Of a stretch of 64,000 bases of DNA, positions 59,440 through 64,000 are shown in pieces (the first letter of the stretch is position 1; every line of letters starts with the position of its first letter). Both the position numbers and the translations under genes were made by a program. Under the pieces are notes generated by a model. That model ran no database searches and was not told where the DNA came from. It saw only the letters and a program-made list of their open reading frames with translations. The DNA comes from Balaenoptera acutorostrata (lineage: Eukaryota > Chordata > Mammalia > Artiodactyla > Balaenopteridae), in NCBI RefSeq assembly GCF_949987535.1, contig NC_080067.1, positions 50,404,910 to 50,468,909 of the forward strand. Direction: 5' to 3'.

Positions 59440-59925
59440 CTGTTGAAAGGCAAAATGTTTTTTCTCTTCCAACTTGGGTCCTGTAAAGAGGGCCTGCAAA
59501 TTAAGTGACAACTGACAGATTAACAGGAGAGGCAAAGTTTATTTACACTTGCACGTGTGGGAATTGCTCAGTGATAAGTAAGTCACTGAACAACCAGAGA
59601 TAAAAGTTGATGTACCAAACTTAACAAAAGGAGGGGAAAGTTTAGGCATCAGTGGGGAAGTATGAAAGTTTATATTGGGCCTTTTTGATGCTAATGAGAG
59701 TGGGCAGTCTGTATTCCTGGCAGCTGAATTCACTGGAAACTCCTTCAGAGGAGGGTTAATGGCATCTCTATTTTCAGGAAGCCCTGCTTTAGTCAGATAA
59801 GGAAATTCATAAAAGATTTCTTTTTGCATCCTCCGCAACTCAAATGTTTTCATTTTATAATAATCTTTATACCAATTCTGGAATCCAAGTGGATCCCCAC
59901 AGATGTTTAATATAACATTTCAGAA
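59440..59925 (-). mobile_element. LTR B2 (related to 51256-51745)
   Basis: It has the 17-mer aaagtttatttacactt at 59534-59550, ttgctcagtgataagtaagt, gggcagtctgtattcctggc and ctcaaatgttttcattttat in the same order as LTR B1. The two are diverged well beyond a recent proviral pair but appear to belong to the same family and orientation. Confidence 0.7.
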
Positions 59926-59929
59926 ATTT

Positions 59930-61235
59930 TTAATTAGGTTGGATTGAATTTAAACAACAACAACAAAAAGCATACACATTCTGGAGTAGACATGAGAATT
60001 GAAAACAAAATTAATTGTTCGGGACATAACACAAATAAAATTAGTAAATTACTTTAGAAATATGCAAATATACTCTAGGAAAATTTACTCCAATACTCTT
60101 TTTTCTCAGTTTATCAGAATCTAAGTCTAAGAGCACGGAAAGAGAGTATGTCCTCTTGAACATTATACAAGACAGGTCACCATAGGTAATGTAACAATAC
60201 TCAAACCCATACACATCAGCTGCGTTTTATTTCTAATACTGATAAAACAGTCATAATCTGTCCTTATAGAGACACTATTGGAATGGTCTGCCTCTGCCTG
60301 TTTTGTGGTTGTTAATGTTCAAATATGGAAAACAGTCTTCCTGTTAACATATTATACTTCAACTTACACTTTCTTTTTAATTTTTTTCAGACTTGTACTC
60401 ATAAAATTGAAGGTTTACTGCATTAAACACAATCCTAACTGGCACTGAATCTCTTTAAGAGATAACAGTTGAAAGGAAAGGAGAAAAAGGTGAGAAGGAT
60501 GAGGAAGATGGAGTGATGCCAGGGAAAATAAAATACTCATTTTACTCAATAGCATGTGAAAGTGAAAGTTGGATAAAGGAAGAAAAGGAATTCAAATATC
60601 TGATAGTTTGATGTACTCTGAAAGAGTTTTAATGATAAAGGAAATGTGACTTTTTTCTGTTTCTATTCATCTTCATCTGGTGTTTTCTCTGTGGCTTACC
60701 TTGTCTTGCATTTTTAAAGAGAATTTGGGCCTTGCCACTCTCCCATTCACTCTCCTCTGTGTTATTAGTACTTTCAGAGGCAGTGTTTGTTGTCATTGAC
60801 AGACATACCATTGTCTTTCTTATCAGATCCTTTTGGTAACTTTTTAAAATTCATTGTCTCTACATCTGTATTTTCCTTTTGTTTTCTCTTTGCAGTAAGT
60901 AACTGAACATTGTCTCTTTTCCTTCCCTTCTTTCCCTTTGTTTTCTTCCTTATTTCATTGACCTCTACTCAGTCTGACATTTTATGCAGTTCTGTGCCAC
61001 AAATACCTCTGACTTACCTATGTCTCTGCTCCTTGTCACACTTCTTGGATATTTTGTTGCTGGACAAAAATACCACCTCTCCTGATTGCTTATTCTCTGC
61101 AATCAAAGCGCCTTAGTAACTATTTGAAAATATGTTTGTAATGTCTCTTAGGGTAATATTAAAAGATAATTTGAGATAAAAGTTAAAATTTTCTGTTGTG
61201 TTTGCTCTCATGAGGTGGATTTCTTCATGGGCTAT
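59930..61235. other. Unassigned intergenic DNA
   Basis: No gene or clear repeat was recognised. The frames at 60629-60811 and 60910-61116 are unremarkable. Confidence 0.45.
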
Positions 61236-61239
61236 TTAA

Positions 61240-62282
61240 CATGTAGCTGTGAGCTGTAAACTGTATTTGTGGGAATCCCTCACACTAGAAGTTCTGTATC
61301 CACTTGCTGGGTCCCTTGGTTTTGAGTCAGGAGATAGATGGACCCCCAGGGCAAACGGTTTGAGTTCGTCCCTGTGGACCGATACTGTGAAACAAGAATA
61401 ACAGGACAGTGTATATATGTCAATGCCATATACACTATCAAATGTAAAATAGATAGCTAGTGGGAAGCAACCACATAGCACAGGGAGATCAGCTTGGTTC
61501 TCTGTGACCACTTAGAGGGGTGGGATAGGGAGGGTGGGAGGGAGACATAAGAGGGAGTTGATATGGGGATATATGTATACATATAGCTGATTCACTTTGT
61601 TATACAGCAGAAACTAACACACCATTGTAAAGCAATTATACTCCAATAAAGATGTTAAAAAAAAAAACACAAAATAAAATAAAAATTCAAAAAAAAAAGA
61701 ATAACAGGACAATTGAGAGAGGAGGCTGGGTCCTGCCCAGATAGAAGATAAGAGACCACATATTCCTCATTCTCGAAGTCAGGAGACCTCCCCAACTACA
61801 TATGCACAGAAAGTCAAAAGGGGAGTGATGTCAAGTGGCTAAATCTACCCATAGGCCTCTTCGATAGAATCCATCTTGGCTAAGAGATGCACGTGCACAC
61901 ATGGGAAAATCCTGATATATACCAAATACAGACTTTGAACCAGTCAAATTAAAATGATTGGCCAAAGGAAACCCAGAAGAAATGCCCCATATAAGCGATT
62001 TAAACTGCCACAAGGGTGCGACTCTCTCTCTCAACCTACCCATGTGTCTAGCCACACATACTATACTCTTTTTTTCTCCTAATTAATACTTTACTTGTTT
62101 CACTGTTTTCCGTCTTTGTGGGAATTATTTTTCTGCAAAGCCGTAGGGCCAGGGCCTTGTCACTGACCACTGGTCTAGTAACTAGGATTCAGTGCTCTCA
62201 CTGCTGAGACCCGACCTCAATCAGTGGCCAGGAACTGAAATCTTGCTTCAAGCAGCTGCAGGCTGAGGCCACCCGAGATCAG
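61240..62282 (+). mobile_element. Solitary LTR (ERV1-like), split by an L1 fragment
   Basis: The outer parts 61240-61408 and 61712-62282 read as one LTR. There is a TATA-like ccatataagcg at about 61987, an ACTCTCTCTCTC block after it, a T-rich region, then a U5-like end (gaattatttttctgcaaagc, ccagggccttgtcactgacc, ggctgaggccacccgagatca). I associate this U5 with cetartiodactyl ERV LTRs, from memory. The 5' boundary is uncertain. No internal retroviral genes follow. Confidence 0.6.
61409..61696 (+). mobile_element. 5'-truncated L1 3' UTR insert with perfect 15-bp target-site duplication
   Basis: In the sense direction it runs from gtgtatatatgtcaatgcca through cactttgttatacagcagaa to the aataaa-bearing end tactccaataaagatgtt and an A-rich tail. 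It is the same 3' UTR type as L1-B at 31.8 kb, in opposite orientation. aagaataacaggaca is perfectly duplicated at 61394-61408 and 61697-61711. Confidence 0.97.
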
Positions 62283-62830
62283 TTTCAAGTTTCTTAAGTG
62301 CAGAAAGTCCTGGACGAGTAATCAAGCCATCATTGCTATTTTAAATTAGCTATTAACATACTTCATATATATTATTTATTTTTCAGGGAGTCACTGAGTA
62401 TTGGTTATTGTGTTTGGGTTTATCTTTAGTATATTTTAGATAACTTTTAAATTCTCTTCACAACTAAAATTGATTTGTGATTAATATATTTTATTCAACA
62501 AAACACATTAAACTCTCTATACCAAATTCCCATGTCATTTTAAAATCACATAACTCTTTTTAATCTCACAATTTTTTAAAAAAATTGATCTTCCTATTTT
62601 TAAAATAGAGTAGTATTTTTCCAAATATTTACTACCTCAAATAATACCAGGTCTTATTAATTTGCCCAGAAATAATTAGAAGTAATTTAAGAAAAACTTT
62701 TTCTTTCCAAAAGAAAAAAAGACAAAACAGAACTATATCATAGACTTAAGAATGTTAGAGCTGGAAAATTCTGCCTTAAAAATCTTCATTTTATTACATT
62801 TCAAGTCCAAGCATGAAACACACTGTCAAC
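62283..62830. other. Unassigned AT-rich DNA
   Basis: No gene or clear repeat was recognised. Confidence 0.45.
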
Positions 62831-62834
62831 TGGA

Positions 62835-63300
62835 AAAAAAAAAAAAGTGCAATGTAAGAGCTGTAAGTTGAGTTTTATTCAGTGTCATACCGAGGTCTAC
62901 AGCCCAGGAGACAGCCTCTCAGATAGCTCTGAGGAACTGCTCTGAAGAGGTAGGTGGGAGGGGGATAGTATGTATGTGGTTTTTGCTTAAGGAGTATATG
63001 CAATCCAACATACATCTTGGTAGAAAGTTACCACTAGTCACAAGGAACAGATATCTCAGTTAATAATCTGTGTGCTTTTCTAAGAATGGAAAAATGCAGG
63101 AATCTGGGTTCATGAATATTTTTCCTGAAATATATCTAACTGTCTAAGGGTCTGTTTTGACTGTTTTCCTAAAGCATATAGTGCCTCATCCTATTCTTCA
63201 TCCTGAATTCCTTTCAGGGTATACTGTAAGTCAGTGACTGCAATGGCTAATGCCTTAATCCTTGTGGAACCAGATGGTGAGCAACGTTCCTTGTTTTATA
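62835..63300 (-). mobile_element. LTR, family unassigned
   Basis: On the plus strand: gagttttattcagtgtcata (polyadenylation-signal complement), acagcccaggagacagcctc, agctctgaggaactgctctg, then tgaaatatatctaactgtct and ctttcagggtatactgtaag. This is the order of a familiar laurasiatherian antisense LTR, though I cannot name it with certainty. Confidence 0.55.
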
Positions 63301-64000
63301 GCTTCCATCATTTTTAAACTTTTAAAAGAGATTCTATGCATTGCATGGTTCTTGTTTTTAAATTCGATATCTTTGAGACAACTAAAAGTTATTTAATGAG
63401 ACTTGGATCACTAAGCAAAAGTTGTAGATGAAAATTTAACTTATTAATATTAGTTTTAAGCATAAAATTTATATTTTATGTACATACATATTTAGATTCA
63501 ACTATATACAGAAAATAGTTCAGATTTTTAAACTGAAGTAAATACTTTAACCTTAAGGTTTAGGAAATTTTTTTAGAGCTTCCTACAAACATATGACATC
63601 ATCATCTGCTACATTTAAGCATCACAGAACATATTAGCTGGATGCTTCTTAACTATGAATTGTCTGTAAACCTGTAATTCTATTTTGCAATTCTCATCTA
63701 AACCAAATTAATTCTTCTCTCTTCAGTAGTAGAACAAAGCCTGGCATAAAGTATATACATAAATGTTCATCAAATGAGCAAACATGAACAAATGCAGTCT
63801 CAACTGGAACTACTATGTGTATATATTTATGGCCTAGAAGGAAAAGGAAAAACTAACCAATTTTTCAATGATGAGATAGTTTCCCTCTGAACATTTTTAG
63901 AATGATAATACATTCAACTTTATGTAGAACAGTCCTGCTTTATACTTGTCATCCTATTGTAGCTATTATTATATTTCTTTTCACTCTTCCAAAAGTCCTG
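63301..64000. other. Unassigned AT-rich DNA to the window end
   Basis: No gene or clear repeat was recognised. Confidence 0.45.

Noticed and set aside
1..64000. A hidden gene, enhancer cluster or novel system spanning the window
   Set aside because: I looked for long frames, splice-linked exon-like segments, CpG islands and repeated non-TE modules. Everything with structure is accounted for by transposable elements, microsatellites or small local duplications. Conservation data would be required to find enhancers and none can be judged by eye.

Overview
This window looks like ordinary AT-rich intergenic (or deep intronic) mammalian DNA, most likely from a cetacean. The evidence is the repeat content. 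There are twelve tRNA-derived SINEs of the CHR type (cetacean/hippo/ruminant SINE), with the recognisable internal B-box ggttcgagccc, the head ccaccagggaagtcc (minus copies) or ttccctggtgg (plus copies), and A-rich tails. They sit beside young L1 copies whose 5' and 3' ends match my memory of cetartiodactyl L1. I see no BovB and no Bov-tA, which argues against a ruminant. Family names are from memory and were not searched.

I find no cellular protein-coding gene, no functional RNA gene, no CpG island and no CRISPR. Essentially every open reading frame is either a shadow of a repeat or a chance frame in AT-rich DNA. The only frames with recognisable protein homology are decayed L1 ORF1/ORF2 pieces.

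Layout. 1-2.5 kb: 5' part of an old L1M, minus strand. 2.5-6.7 kb: mostly unassigned. 6.7-12.7 kb: a nearly complete but inactivated young L1 (L1-A, 7.0-12.1 kb) inserted in an older L1, followed by an old L1 3' UTR. 12.7-23.5 kb: LTR, SINEs, MIRs, microsatellites, AT-rich palindromes, a perfect 95-bp tandem duplication at 20.07 kb, and long stretches of unassigned AT-rich DNA. 23.5-25.0 kb: plus-strand old L1 3' end split by a SINE. 26.7-29.9 kb: two SINEs with clean target-site duplications, one splitting a MER5A-like DNA transposon, plus MIRs. 29.4-38.6 kb: a stack of minus-strand L1s (old L1ME/L1M; L1-B and L1-C, two young copies abutting head to tail; old L1M). 38.7-43.9 kb: old LTR and a very old minus L1 that was split by an ERVL-like LTR and by a SINE-in-SINE nest. 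43.9-63.3 kb: an endogenous-retrovirus graveyard with several LTRs, including three related minus-strand LTRs at 51.3, 58.3 and 59.5 kb, and two diverged copies of one ERV-like internal segment (47.4-48.7 and 53.3-54.6 kb), interrupted by later LTR and SINE insertions.

No gene network is present. The window is informative as an insertion history: target-site duplications and nesting give a relative order of events. I did not find a credible undescribed biological system. The most useful items are the perfect tandem duplication, the nested insertions, the L1-B/L1-C junction and the duplicated ERV segments.
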